A DNA stretch of 40,019 nt from Oceanococcus sp. Its GTDB lineage: Bacteria > Pseudomonadota > Gammaproteobacteria > Nevskiales > Oceanococcaceae. How positions within the stretch are numbered: position 1 is the first letter of the stretch; each line of letters starts with the position of its first letter. The position numbers were made by a program, and so were the translations under genes. Positions 1-8,216 of this stretch are shown here, one piece after another. The notes below the pieces were generated by a model. That model was not told where the DNA came from. It worked only from the letters and a program-made list of their open reading frames with translations, and searched no databases. Where the stretch lies: contig JASBUL010000066.1 of NCBI GenBank assembly GCA_030147945.1, positions 1 through 40,019 on the forward strand. Reading direction: 5' to 3'.

Positions 1-863
1 CTTGCGATGGCGTTGATGGCCTGGTCGGCCTCTTTGAGTATGCGGCTGTGCAGCTGAAACACATGCCATAAACCGTCATAGCACTGCAGTTCGCTGGATT
101 GCCCCGCTTCTTGCAAGGCCCGGTGCAGGCGCTGAGCGTCATCCAGCAGGATTTCTTCCGAGCCCACCTGGATCAGCACAGGCGGCAAATTGTCCAGGCG
201 GGCAAACAGCGGCGAGCAGGCCGGATCATCCACCGCGCAGGTTCCGCGGTAGTGGGCGCTGGAGGCTTTCAGCCAACTCAGGCTGAGCATGGGGTCGCGC
301 CGTGCATGGCTGGCAATGGTGGACCCGCTCTGACCCAGATCCACCCAGGGTGAAAGCAGGCACAAGGCGGCGGGCTGGGGCAGGCCGGCGTCGCGAATGG
401 CCACGGCCAGTGACAGGCTCAAACCACCGCCGGCGGAATCGCCTGCGATGCTGATCGAGCGCGCATCGTGGCCTTGTTCGAGTAAATGGGCATAAACCGC
501 CAGCGCATCCTGCAAGGCGGCCGGATGCGGGTGTTCAGGCGCCAGACGGTAGTCCGGCAGCCACACCTCGGCCTGGGCGGCCTGAGCAATCGAGGCGGCC
601 AGTTTGCGGTGGCTGGCAAAGCCGCCCATGACAAATGCGCCGCCGTGCAGGTAAAGCACGACGCGCTGCGGTGCCTGAGTGCCGGCCAGGATGCGCAGCA
701 CGGGTACGCCCGCGATGCGTTGCTCGCTGTAGCGTGCATCCTTGGGGCCGAGCAGGGTCAGGCCGATGGCATTGATCCAGCGGCGCTGCACGGCCACCGG
801 CGTTGCACCGGACAAGGCCGGTTTGATCATCAGCCGCACGACCGACTTCATCACGCTACGCAT
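1..863 (-). CDS. HSL-family alpha/beta hydrolase (esterase/lipase), 3' end cut by the window edge
   Basis: Carboxylic-ester hydrolase of the bacterial hormone-sensitive-lipase family. The reading frame is open from an ATG at 863 to the left edge, about 287 residues, so probably only a few C-terminal residues are missing (the family is usually near 300). Visible signatures are the oxyanion-hole HGG (residues 73-75), the nucleophile elbow GDSAGG with Ser143, an acidic residue in a late EILLDD segment, and a C-terminal WHVF histidine. The start lies 3 nt after the stop of the Baeyer-Villiger monooxygenase, so the two are co-transcribed. That pairing suggests it cleaves the ester made by the monooxygenase; this is inference from context. 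The exact substrate cannot be read from sequence. Confidence 0.88.
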   Translation of the reverse strand, partial: MRSVMKSVVRLMIKPALSGATPVAVQRRWINAIGLTLLGPKDARYSEQRIAGVPVLRILAGTQAPQRVVLYLHGGAFVMGGFASHRKLAASIAQAAQAEVWLPDYRLAPEHPHPAALQDALAVYAHLLEQGHDARSISIAGDSAGGGLSLSLAVAIRDAGLPQPAALCLLSPWVDLGQSGSTIASHARRDPMLSLSWLKASSAHYRGTCAVDDPACSPLFARLDNLPPVLIQVGSEEILLDDAQRLHRALQEAGQSSELQCYDGLWHVFQLHSRILKEADQAINAIA

Positions 864-866
864 CTG

Positions 867-2381
867 TCAGGCCGCCTGATCGTGTTGCTGCATCTCGCTG
901 CTGGCCGGCTGCAGCTCATAGTCGTGCAGGTCCAGTTTGCCGGTCAGCAGACGGTAGGTGAAGGTGAAGCCGGGCCAGTTGTTGATGACCTTGCCGGCTT
1001 CGTTGGCGTACCAGGAATTGCACCCGGCCACCCACACGCTGCTTTTGAGCGCGTCCTGCATCTGTTCGCTGAAACGCTGCTGGCGTTCGGCCTTGATGTT
1101 CATGTAGGCCAGACCGGGGTCGAGCAGCATGCGTACGCACTGCATGACGTAGCGAATCTGCGATTCGAGCATGAAGATGATCGAACTGTGGGCCAGGTTG
1201 GTATTGGGGCCGTAGAGCAGAAACAGATTCGGGAAGCCGGATACGCACAAGCCTTTGTAAGCATCCGCGCCGTCTTTCCAGGCTTCGTTGAGATCAAGGC
1301 CATTGAGCCCGGTGACCTGCATCGGGGTGAGGAAATCGGTGGCCTTGAAGCCGGTGCCGTAGATGATCACGTCAACTTTGTGGTGGGTGCCATCAGCGCT
1401 GATCAGACCGTCTTCGGTGATCTCCTGGATGCCATCCGTGATGATGTCGACATGGTCCTGGCTGACCGCAGGAAACCAGTCATTGGAGATCAGAATGCGT
1501 TTGCAGCCGATTTTGTAGTCCGGCGTCAGCTTGGCGCGTTTTACCGGGTCTTTAACGTGCTTGCGCATCACCCGCTTGCTTTGCCAGGCCCAGGCTTCAA
1601 GCAGGAAACCCAGCTTGGTGAAACCCAGGGCGCGGACCTCGTTTTTCCAGTAAATCGAGGTGCGATAGAGGCGGTCGATCAGCGGAAAGCTTTCGAACAG
1701 CCATTGCTCGAAACCGCTGAACGGGCGGTCCGGTTTGGGGATGACCCAGGCGCCCGATCGCTGAAACAGCTTGACCTCTTTGACCTTGGGCACGATCTGC
1801 GGCACGAACTGAATCGCACTGGCGCCGGTGCCAATCACCGCCACCGATTTTCCGGTCAGATCGACATCGTGGTTCCAGCGGGCCGAGTGAAACAGTGCCC
1901 CCTTGAATCGATCGGCCCCAGGAATGCTCGGGTAGGCCGGCTGGTTGAGCTGGCCGACCGCGCTGATCACGATATCGGCGGTCAAGGTTTCACCGGCTTT
2001 GGTGGTCAGCGTCCATTGCGCGCTGGCCTTGTCAAACTGCGCGTTGGCGACTTCCTGATTGAAGCGGATGTGCTCATGCAGGCCGTACTTGCTTGCACAG
2101 CTTTCCATGTAGGCGCGAATTTCCGGCTGCAGGCCGAATTTTCGGGTCCAGTCGCTCTTCGGTTCGAACGAGTAAGAGTACAGATGCGACTGCACGTCGC
2201 AGGCCGCGCCGGGGTAGGTGTTGTCGCGCCATGTTCCGCCCAGATTCGACGCTTTTTCGAGCAGGGTGAAGGATTCGATGCCGGCCTTTTTCAGTTGTAT
2301 GGCCATGCCCAGGCCGCCAAATCCGGTGCCGATGATCACGATGTGCGGGGTGGCGGCTGCGGATGCTTTTGAACGGGCCAT
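867..2381 (-). CDS. Flavin-containing Baeyer-Villiger monooxygenase (type I)
   Basis: NADPH- and FAD-dependent monooxygenase that inserts oxygen next to a ketone carbonyl, giving an ester or lactone. The 504-residue protein has an N-terminal FAD-binding GTGFGGLG (residues 18-25), a second nucleotide-binding GTGASA (184-189), and between them the Baeyer-Villiger fingerprint FKGALFHSARWN (159-170). The last fingerprint position is Asn where the family usually has Pro or Asp. I chose the ATG at 2381 because AAGGAG lies 6 nt upstream; the upstream extension to 2468 has no family-like sequence. It heads an operon with the esterase and diverges from an AraC regulator. Substrate (alkanone, cyclic ketone or steroid) is not determinable here. 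Confidence 0.93.
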   Translation of the reverse strand: MARSKASAAATPHIVIIGTGFGGLGMAIQLKKAGIESFTLLEKASNLGGTWRDNTYPGAACDVQSHLYSYSFEPKSDWTRKFGLQPEIRAYMESCASKYGLHEHIRFNQEVANAQFDKASAQWTLTTKAGETLTADIVISAVGQLNQPAYPSIPGADRFKGALFHSARWNHDVDLTGKSVAVIGTGASAIQFVPQIVPKVKEVKLFQRSGAWVIPKPDRPFSGFEQWLFESFPLIDRLYRTSIYWKNEVRALGFTKLGFLLEAWAWQSKRVMRKHVKDPVKRAKLTPDYKIGCKRILISNDWFPAVSQDHVDIITDGIQEITEDGLISADGTHHKVDVIIYGTGFKATDFLTPMQVTGLNGLDLNEAWKDGADAYKGLCVSGFPNLFLLYGPNTNLAHSSIIFMLESQIRYVMQCVRMLLDPGLAYMNIKAERQQRFSEQMQDALKSSVWVAGCNSWYANEAGKVINNWPGFTFTYRLLTGKLDLHDYELQPASSEMQQHDQAA

Positions 2382-2415
2382 GAGGGTCTCCTTATGTCGC
2401 ATTTGAATGGCGCAA

Positions 2416-2452
2416 AGTGTAGGGGCTTGGTGCTTGCTCTGGCAGGCCCTGC
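2416..2452 (-). promoter_or_regulatory. Divergent control region of the monooxygenase operon: candidate -10 and 11-bp palindrome
   Basis: Within the 98 bp between the divergent monooxygenase and AraC genes, the minus strand carries TACACT (2421-2416), a plausible -10 element about 35 nt before the ATG, with no good -35. Just upstream lies an 11-bp palindrome, GCAGG-C-CCTGC (2442-2452), in a position suited to an activator. A weak promoter with a nearby operator fits AraC-type activation, but one palindrome in GC-rich DNA may be chance. Confidence 0.3.
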
Positions 2453-2479
2453 GAGGACAAAATATCAATAAAAGAGGAC

Positions 2480-3517
2480 ATGGGGGTTGGCAGCATGGCC
2501 AGCTGGGATTTTGATCGTCAGGTCACGAGCATGCGCTTGCTGGTCGAGTTTGCCCAAGAGCAGGGCTTGGATGCGCGCCGGGCTCTGGCCGGCACGCGGC
2601 TGCAGACGGCTCAGCTCAACGATCCGCAAGCCGTGGTCAACGCCGCCCAGGAGCTGCGCCTGATCCGCAACATGGTCGAGACCCTGGGCGATGAGACGGC
2701 ACTGGGCGTGGCGTTGGGGCAGCGCTATCACTTCACCGCGTTTGGTGCGCTGGGTTTCGCCATGATCAGTTGCCAGACCCTGCGCGATGCGCTGGACATC
2801 GGCTTGCGCTATTTCCAGCTGACCTTCGCCTTCACCCGCTTTGTGGTCGAAGACGGGCAGGACGACACCGTGGTCAGGCTCAGCGATGAAGAGCTGCCGC
2901 CGCAGCTGCGACGTTTCATCGTGGAACGTGACCTGGCCTCATTCGTGACCCTGCAGCGCGACATCTTTGGTGCGCCGCAGGCCATCCGTGCCCTGCGTTT
3001 TGCCTATCCGGCACCGCGTGATCATCGGGCCTACGCCGACTTTTTCGGGGTCAAGCCGCAGTTCGATCAAGCTGAAACCCAGGTGGTGCTGGATCGTGGC
3101 CTCAGCCTGCGCCGCCTGCCACAGGCCAATGAACTGGCCCGTCAGGCCGCAGAAGCGCAATGTCGACAGATGTTGCAAGCGCGTGGTCCGCGCAGCGGGC
3201 TGGCCGCCGAGGTGCGGGAACGCATCGCCGCCGGGCTGGCAGACGGGATCAGCATGCAGCGTGTGGCCGCCGACCTGCACATGGTGCCGCGCACCTTGCG
3301 CCGGCGGCTGGCTGAGCAGGGCACCGCCTATGCCGAACTGCGTGATGAAGTGCGCCAGGCCCTGGCCGAAGCGTTTTTGTCCGGGCCGCAACTGTCGGTT
3401 GAGCAGATTGCCACGCGCCTGGGTTATGCCGAATCGACCAGCTTCATCAATGCTTTCCGTCGGTGGCACGGGCGCAGCCCGCACGCCTGGCGCCTGGACG
3501 CGGTGCGGCGCCGTTGA
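2480..3517 (+). CDS. AraC-family transcriptional regulator (OruR/ArgR-like)
   Basis: Predicted DNA-binding regulator of 345 residues. The N-terminal two thirds resemble the arabinose-binding-like sensor domain of the OruR class. The C-terminal ~100 residues form an AraC-type double helix-turn-helix, with the second helix pair ending in LGYAESTSFINAFRRWHG, the conserved AraC recognition region. It is divergent from the Baeyer-Villiger monooxygenase/esterase operon and probably controls it; the inducer is unknown. The start is uncertain: the ATG at 2480 has AGAGG only 2-3 nt upstream, while an ATG at 2495 has a G-rich stretch at better spacing. Confidence 0.9.
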   Translation: MGVGSMASWDFDRQVTSMRLLVEFAQEQGLDARRALAGTRLQTAQLNDPQAVVNAAQELRLIRNMVETLGDETALGVALGQRYHFTAFGALGFAMISCQTLRDALDIGLRYFQLTFAFTRFVVEDGQDDTVVRLSDEELPPQLRRFIVERDLASFVTLQRDIFGAPQAIRALRFAYPAPRDHRAYADFFGVKPQFDQAETQVVLDRGLSLRRLPQANELARQAAEAQCRQMLQARGPRSGLAAEVRERIAAGLADGISMQRVAADLHMVPRTLRRRLAEQGTAYAELRDEVRQALAEAFLSGPQLSVEQIATRLGYAESTSFINAFRRWHGRSPHAWRLDAVRRR

Positions 3518-3651
3518 TGTCAGTTCTGTCCTACGCCGCGTTGGGACAATATCCGCTGTGGTCGGGTGCTACCGCTTCACTAGAATAAGGCACTTGTATT
3601 ACGTCCGCATGGATGACGGGCGAAACCGCAGCGAGATTGAGGAGAATCGAC

Positions 3652-5532
3652 GTGGGTGTGCAACAGGGACGTTGGTGGCCGCGCTTGGCGCTGGCCGCAG
3701 TGGGTTTGTATTGGGCCGGTTTGGGGCCGTTGTGGGCCGCAGGCAATTTTTCCTTGCCAGGCGGAATTGATGCTGAATACCAGCTCAGCGCCAGCTATGC
3801 CTATGCGATTCGACTGGAAAAACCACACGACGGGGTGATCAATGCGCCGGCCAGCGCCGAGATTCCGATCCCCGATTTTCTCAAGTACCCGGAATCCAAC
3901 AATTACGACGATGGCGATCGCAATTTTGATCAGTACGATGCGGTCAACAACCGGTTTTCCATGCTGGGCGAAATCATTCTGCGCAAGAACGATTTCGGAC
4001 TGATGGTGCGCGGTGATGCGTTCTACGATCTGGTGTATCGCGACGACAACGCCAACGCATCGCCCCACACATTGAACACGCGGCAGATGCCCAGCAACAC
4101 CTTCACCGACGAGGCGCGGGCGTTCAGCGGCAAGCGCGCCCGTTTGCTCGACGCCTACGCATTCGGCACCTTTTATCTGCCGGTATCGACCTTGAATCTG
4201 CGTGTGGGAAAACACATTGCGGCCTGGGGCGAGAGCTTGTTTTTTGGCGGCGTGGCCCTGGCCCAAACTCCGGCCGATGCGACCAAGGCCACGGTGCCGG
4301 GGGCGGATGTGAAAAGCATCCTGTTGCCGGTCAATCAGGTTTCGGCCTCGCTGACGATCAATCACAAGCTGACACTGCTGGCCCAGTACAAGCTGGATTT
4401 CAAAGAGGTTGAGCTGAACCCGGTGGGCGAGTTTTACTCGGTTTCCGATGTGGTTGGGCCCGGCGCCGAATTTATCTACGGCATCAAGAATCCGGTTTAT
4501 CCCGGCACGCTGGCCGATATTGATCTGCTCAGCAATGATCTGATCGAAACGCTCAACCTGGTCAATGACCTGTTGCTTGGTGGGCTGTTGCCCGAATTGC
4601 CGCCGCTGCTGCCGGAGGCTCTGCCGGAGCTGAGTCTGCCGGATCTTTCGGCACTGACGCCGTTTATTCCCGAGGCCATCAACGTCGAGCGGGAGGCGGA
4701 CATCCGTCCGTCGGACCATGGTCAGTGGGGCGTGGGCCTGCGTTATCTGACCGACAACGGCTCCACGCTGGGCTTGTACCGGCTGCGCTATCACAGCACC
4801 ACGCCCGCGCCGGTGCAGAACTATGGTGATGGCATTTTGATTCCCAGCTTGTTGGGTCTGCCGCCGATCACCACGGCGTTGCTCGGACTTGAGGTGCCCG
4901 TGACCTACAACATTCGCTATTTCGACGGCATTGACCTCACGGCGGTGAGTCTGGGTACGACGCTGTTCGGGATCAGTGTTGGCGCCGAGCTGATCTACCG
5001 CGAAGGAGTGGATGTGCTGGTCGATGTGGATGGCGGCATTCTGGGGCCGGTGCCGACGCCCACTCGCGCGGATGTGTGGCAGGGCTTGCTGTCCGGCATC
5101 TACGTGCTGGGGCCGCGCTGGTTCTGGGATTCCGTGGCCCTGGTTGGCGAAGTGGGCTATGTGCACGTCGACAAGGTGACGCCAACCCAGGGCCCGGACG
5201 GGCGCATGTTTGATCAGCTCAGCAATACCCGCGATGCCTGGGGGTACTCGGCCGTGGTCAACATCGACAAGCGCAACATCCTGACCGGTTGGGACGGCAG
5301 TCTGCTGTTCCAGTTTGCCGGCATCGGGGCTGGGCAGTCGGCCCTGACCTCGGGGCTGGGTTCGCTGATGGGTGAGGGCGACTACCGGCTGGGTGCCGGT
5401 GTCGCCATGACCTATGCCAACCGCTTTTCAGTGGGGCTCAACTACAGCGGCTTTCTCGGCACGCCGCATTTCAAAACGCGCCCGTATCAGGATCGCGACG
5501 TGCTGTCACTGACCCTGAAATACGCGTTCTGA
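3652..5532 (+). CDS. DUF1302 family exported protein
   Basis: Predicted exported, beta-rich protein of 626 residues in the DUF1302 family, which in many proteobacteria sits next to DUF1329 genes and lipid or steroid degradation genes; biochemical role unproven. The first ~30 residues are a signal peptide (basic start, hydrophobic core, cut near LWAAG). The C-terminus ends in alternating residues closing with LKYAF, as in outer-membrane barrels. I chose a GTG start at 3652 because AGGAG lies 7 nt upstream and the signal peptide then starts correctly; the longer frame from 3613 adds 13 residues without a signal. A leucine/proline-rich stretch (about residues 295-340) interrupts the beta pattern. 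Its partner DUF1329 gene is convergent rather than co-directional. Confidence 0.87.
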   Translation: MGVQQGRWWPRLALAAVGLYWAGLGPLWAAGNFSLPGGIDAEYQLSASYAYAIRLEKPHDGVINAPASAEIPIPDFLKYPESNNYDDGDRNFDQYDAVNNRFSMLGEIILRKNDFGLMVRGDAFYDLVYRDDNANASPHTLNTRQMPSNTFTDEARAFSGKRARLLDAYAFGTFYLPVSTLNLRVGKHIAAWGESLFFGGVALAQTPADATKATVPGADVKSILLPVNQVSASLTINHKLTLLAQYKLDFKEVELNPVGEFYSVSDVVGPGAEFIYGIKNPVYPGTLADIDLLSNDLIETLNLVNDLLLGGLLPELPPLLPEALPELSLPDLSALTPFIPEAINVEREADIRPSDHGQWGVGLRYLTDNGSTLGLYRLRYHSTTPAPVQNYGDGILIPSLLGLPPITTALLGLEVPVTYNIRYFDGIDLTAVSLGTTLFGISVGAELIYREGVDVLVDVDGGILGPVPTPTRADVWQGLLSGIYVLGPRWFWDSVALVGEVGYVHVDKVTPTQGPDGRMFDQLSNTRDAWGYSAVVNIDKRNILTGWDGSLLFQFAGIGAGQSALTSGLGSLMGEGDYRLGAGVAMTYANRFSVGLNYSGFLGTPHFKTRPYQDRDVLSLTLKYAF

Positions 5533-5536
5533 ACGC
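5524..5536. repeat. 13-bp hairpin across the DUF1302 stop codon
   Basis: GCGTT (5524-5528), loop CTG, AACGC (5532-5536) form a short perfect inverted repeat that covers the DUF1302 stop and ends directly before the DUF1329 stop. There is no T-run on either side, so it is not a classic intrinsic terminator. It may be chance. Confidence 0.3.
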
Positions 5537-6904
5537 TTACATCCGGGTGGCTACGCTGCGCACGTTGGCCGGGCGGAAGTGCTCCTCGCCAATGGTGACG
5601 AACTCGAACAGCGGTTCTTCGTTCATCATTTCCATGGCCAGATAGCGACGTGAGTTGAAGTCGTAAATCATATGGCCAGCCGGCCCGACCGATTGCGTCC
5701 ACGGCAGCAGGACCTGGTGGTATTCCTGGAAGCGCCAGAGATCGTCGCGGGCATCGTAGATGTCGACCATGACAATGGTCCAGGTGTCTTCATCGACGTA
5801 GAAGCGGCGCTGCTTGTACAGGTGGCTGGTGCCGCGGCGGATGTCGGATTCCACGACCCATACGCGAATCTTCTCGTAACGCATGAGGTCCTGGTCAGGA
5901 TGGTCCGCGCGAATGATGTCGTCGTAGTCGAGGCGGTTGTCGATCAGCTTGTAACCGTTGTACGGGGCGATGATTTCGCGCTTGCCGACCAGCTTCCAGT
6001 TGTAGCGGTCGGTGGCGCCATTGAACACGTCGAGTTGATCGTTGGTGCGCAGGCCATCAGAACCGCTGCCGGGATTGTCATAGGCGACGTTGGGGGCGCG
6101 GCGGGTACGCCGCTGGCCGGGGTTATACAGCCAGGCGCGACGTACGTTTTCCTGCTGATCCAGCGTTTCGTGAACCAGCAGTACCTGCCCGGCCGAGCGC
6201 GGCGGGGCCATGGTCAGCTGCAGGAAATAGGCCATCACGCCGTTGAGGTCCTCCGGCTTGGCATTGGGCATGCTCCAGGAGAAGCGCACATCTTCGCGCA
6301 GCCGGTGTGCGATGAAATCACCGTTGGTCTGAACCACGATCTGGGCGTTGTAACGCTTGAGCGAGGCACCGCGAAAGCGGGTTTTGTGATTCCACATGAT
6401 CTCCTGCGGATGCGAGGGGATCGGGAACGGGATGCCCACGGCACCATTCTCGATAGACTCACCGAAGTTGGTCATTTCCGCGTTCAGGGCATTGCGTCGG
6501 GTGCCCTCATAGACGTATTCGGGGGCGGCGCCGGTACGCCGCGTCGGGTAGACCGGCATTTTGTAGGTGTCGCCATACATCTCGAACAGACGCAGATGAC
6601 CCTGGCTGAGCATGTCGCGGTATTCATCAAGGTTGTCCCGCGTGATCACGAACAGTGGCCGGTCGGTGGTGATCTCCGGAAACGTGCGCGGCAGGCGCTG
6701 GGCGTCCGGCGCGGGGGCGCGAGCCATCACATAACCACCGGTCCACTCCGGGATGGAGCCGTCGGCGTTGGCTGCCCGGGTCGCTCCCAGCGGGGTGAGG
6801 TCCTTGCCCAGACGGGCCGCCTCTTCAGGCGGAACCTTGGCATAGGTCGAAAAGGATGTGAGCGCCATGATCAGTAGCGTGATCAGCGAGGCGTATCGGC
6901 TCAT
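5537..6904 (-). CDS. DUF1329 family exported protein (LolB-like fold)
   Basis: Predicted periplasmic or outer-membrane-associated protein of 455 residues in the DUF1329 family, whose fold resembles the lipoprotein-carrier LolB and which may bind a hydrophobic ligand. It is usually paired with DUF1302 in hydrocarbon, steroid or polyester degradation loci. A signal peptide spans about residues 1-22 (ends near STYA). The start at 6904 was chosen because GGAG lies 9 nt upstream and the signal peptide begins there; the open frame continues to 6979 without signal features. Its stop lies 4 nt from the stop of the convergent DUF1302 gene. An AraC regulator lies upstream on the same strand. Confidence 0.88.
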   Translation of the reverse strand: MSRYASLITLLIMALTSFSTYAKVPPEEAARLGKDLTPLGATRAANADGSIPEWTGGYVMARAPAPDAQRLPRTFPEITTDRPLFVITRDNLDEYRDMLSQGHLRLFEMYGDTYKMPVYPTRRTGAAPEYVYEGTRRNALNAEMTNFGESIENGAVGIPFPIPSHPQEIMWNHKTRFRGASLKRYNAQIVVQTNGDFIAHRLREDVRFSWSMPNAKPEDLNGVMAYFLQLTMAPPRSAGQVLLVHETLDQQENVRRAWLYNPGQRRTRRAPNVAYDNPGSGSDGLRTNDQLDVFNGATDRYNWKLVGKREIIAPYNGYKLIDNRLDYDDIIRADHPDQDLMRYEKIRVWVVESDIRRGTSHLYKQRRFYVDEDTWTIVMVDIYDARDDLWRFQEYHQVLLPWTQSVGPAGHMIYDFNSRRYLAMEMMNEEPLFEFVTIGEEHFRPANVRSVATRM

Positions 6905-7079
6905 AGGTATTGTCTCCGGCGGCCCATGATGGGTCTTGGCATTGTGCGGCGTGGGGACTTCTTGTGTAGGTGCAGACACGCATAGCGTCGTCGGACTGTT
7001 CCCCTGCAGTCAGCATATTGAGCATTGCAGGCCGGATCAAGAACAGGGCGGGAAATGATCCTGACGCAGCTCGGCCCAG
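6905..7079. other. Intergenic leader of the DUF1329 gene
   Basis: This 175-bp gap should hold the DUF1329 promoter, since both flanking genes read leftward. I see a short palindrome CCCAT-G-ATGGG (6923-6933) in the 5' leader, and no convincing -35/-10 pair, terminator or small gene. Confidence 0.4.
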
Positions 7080-8111
7080 CTAGGCCGGCGTCCGGGTCTG
7101 TCTGCGGAACTCGCCCGGAGACAAGCCGTGCCAGCGACGAAAGGCACGCGTGAAACTGGCCGTGTCGGAATAACCCAGCTGGATGGCCAGCTCGTCCAGG
7201 GTGATGCGGGTTGCGCTGAGCAGGCGCTCGGCCAGTTGGCGCCGCTCGGTTTCCAGGATGTGCCGGAATGTGGTGCCTTCCGCATCCAGCTTGCGGCGCA
7301 GGCTGCGTGGGGACAGGGCCATGGCCTGAGCCACATCATCAATGCCGGCAACCAGACCCAGCTCGCCGAGCAAGTGGGCGCGCACCTGTCCGGCCACGCC
7401 AGCTTGTTGGCGGCGTTCCAGTTGCTGGCGGCACTGATCTTCCAGCATGCGCACCAGATGAGCATCAAAGGTGCTCAGCGGACGGTCGGCATCGGCCCGG
7501 GGAATCAGCAGTTCATTGTGATCGCAGCCGATGTCGGGCTTGACCCCGACCAACCCGGCGATGACCTCGCGGTACTCCAGGTCAGGGGCACGAAAACGGA
7601 TGTTGTGCACATGCACGCCGGCGAGGCTCAGTTCGCGCACCAGGTTGACGGCCGTGGCCATGTCCCGTTCGAGCAGAAACTGGCGCAGATGACGCGGAAT
7701 CGGGGCCGGGTCCATGCGCACACAGAGCATGTCGCCATCCTCGGCCATGCCGATACGGCAATAGGCCGTGCTCAGTGGCAGATAACGCAAGGCGTGGCGG
7801 AAGGCTTCGAAAAGCGTGCGGCTGGTGCGCAGGGCGAAACCCCAGATGCCGAAAGTGGCCACGTTGTATTGCAGGCCGAGCTTGAAGCCCAGCGCGGCTT
7901 CATCGGGCAGGGCCAACATCAGGTTTTCGACCAGCCGCAGCTCTTGATCGCGGGTGATCAGTGCATCGGCCTCAAGCAGTTCGGCCGGATCGATGCCGGT
8001 GCCGAGCAGGCAGACATCCTCGGACACGCCGTAGCCTGCCGCGAAATTGAGCATGACCTGGCTGATCGCGATGGGGTGCAGGATCTCGGCGTCCACATTC
8101 ATGCGCCACAT
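7080..8111 (-). CDS. AraC-family transcriptional regulator (OruR/ArgR-like)
   Basis: Second OruR-class regulator, about 343 residues. The N-terminal sensor domain resembles the arabinose-binding-like domain, and the C-terminal AraC DNA-binding domain contains a segment matching LGYSDTASFTRAFRRWHG, nearly the same as the recognition helix of the regulator at 2480. Starts are possible at 8141, 8111 and 8102. I give 8111; none has a strong ribosome-binding site. It diverges from the desaturase at 8217 and lies upstream of the DUF1329 gene, so either or both could be targets. Similarity to the first regulator suggests related but distinct inducers. Confidence 0.88.
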   Translation of the reverse strand: MWRMNVDAEILHPIAISQVMLNFAAGYGVSEDVCLLGTGIDPAELLEADALITRDQELRLVENLMLALPDEAALGFKLGLQYNVATFGIWGFALRTSRTLFEAFRHALRYLPLSTAYCRIGMAEDGDMLCVRMDPAPIPRHLRQFLLERDMATAVNLVRELSLAGVHVHNIRFRAPDLEYREVIAGLVGVKPDIGCDHNELLIPRADADRPLSTFDAHLVRMLEDQCRQQLERRQQAGVAGQVRAHLLGELGLVAGIDDVAQAMALSPRSLRRKLDAEGTTFRHILETERRQLAERLLSATRITLDELAIQLGYSDTASFTRAFRRWHGLSPGEFRRQTRTPA

Positions 8112-8165
8112 TGTAGGCCGGCTGTCCCCAAGTGCATGCATGTTGTCCGTATTGGCCCTGTAGGC

Positions 8166-8197
8166 ACCGCCGCCGGCGGTCTAATCTGGAGACAGAT
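8166..8197. promoter_or_regulatory. Two adjacent perfect inverted repeats between the AraC and desaturase genes
   Basis: ACCGCC-GCC-GGCGGT (8166-8180) is followed 3 nt later by ATCTG-GAGA-CAGAT (8184-8197), just before the desaturase ribosome-binding site. Both are perfect. They could be regulator sites or leader hairpins. The first is simple GC sequence and could be chance; the second is less trivial. Confidence 0.35.
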
Positions 8198-8216
8198 CAA
8201 GAACCAGGAGTAGACC

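Noticed and set aside
486..2372. Long plus-strand frame opposite the monooxygenase
   Set aside because: Antisense shadow of a recognised enzyme; composition is not protein-like.
3580..5166. Long minus-strand frame opposite the DUF1302 gene
   Set aside because: Gln/His/Arg-rich shadow translation with no signal peptide or motif; the sense frame has a signal peptide and ribosome-binding site.
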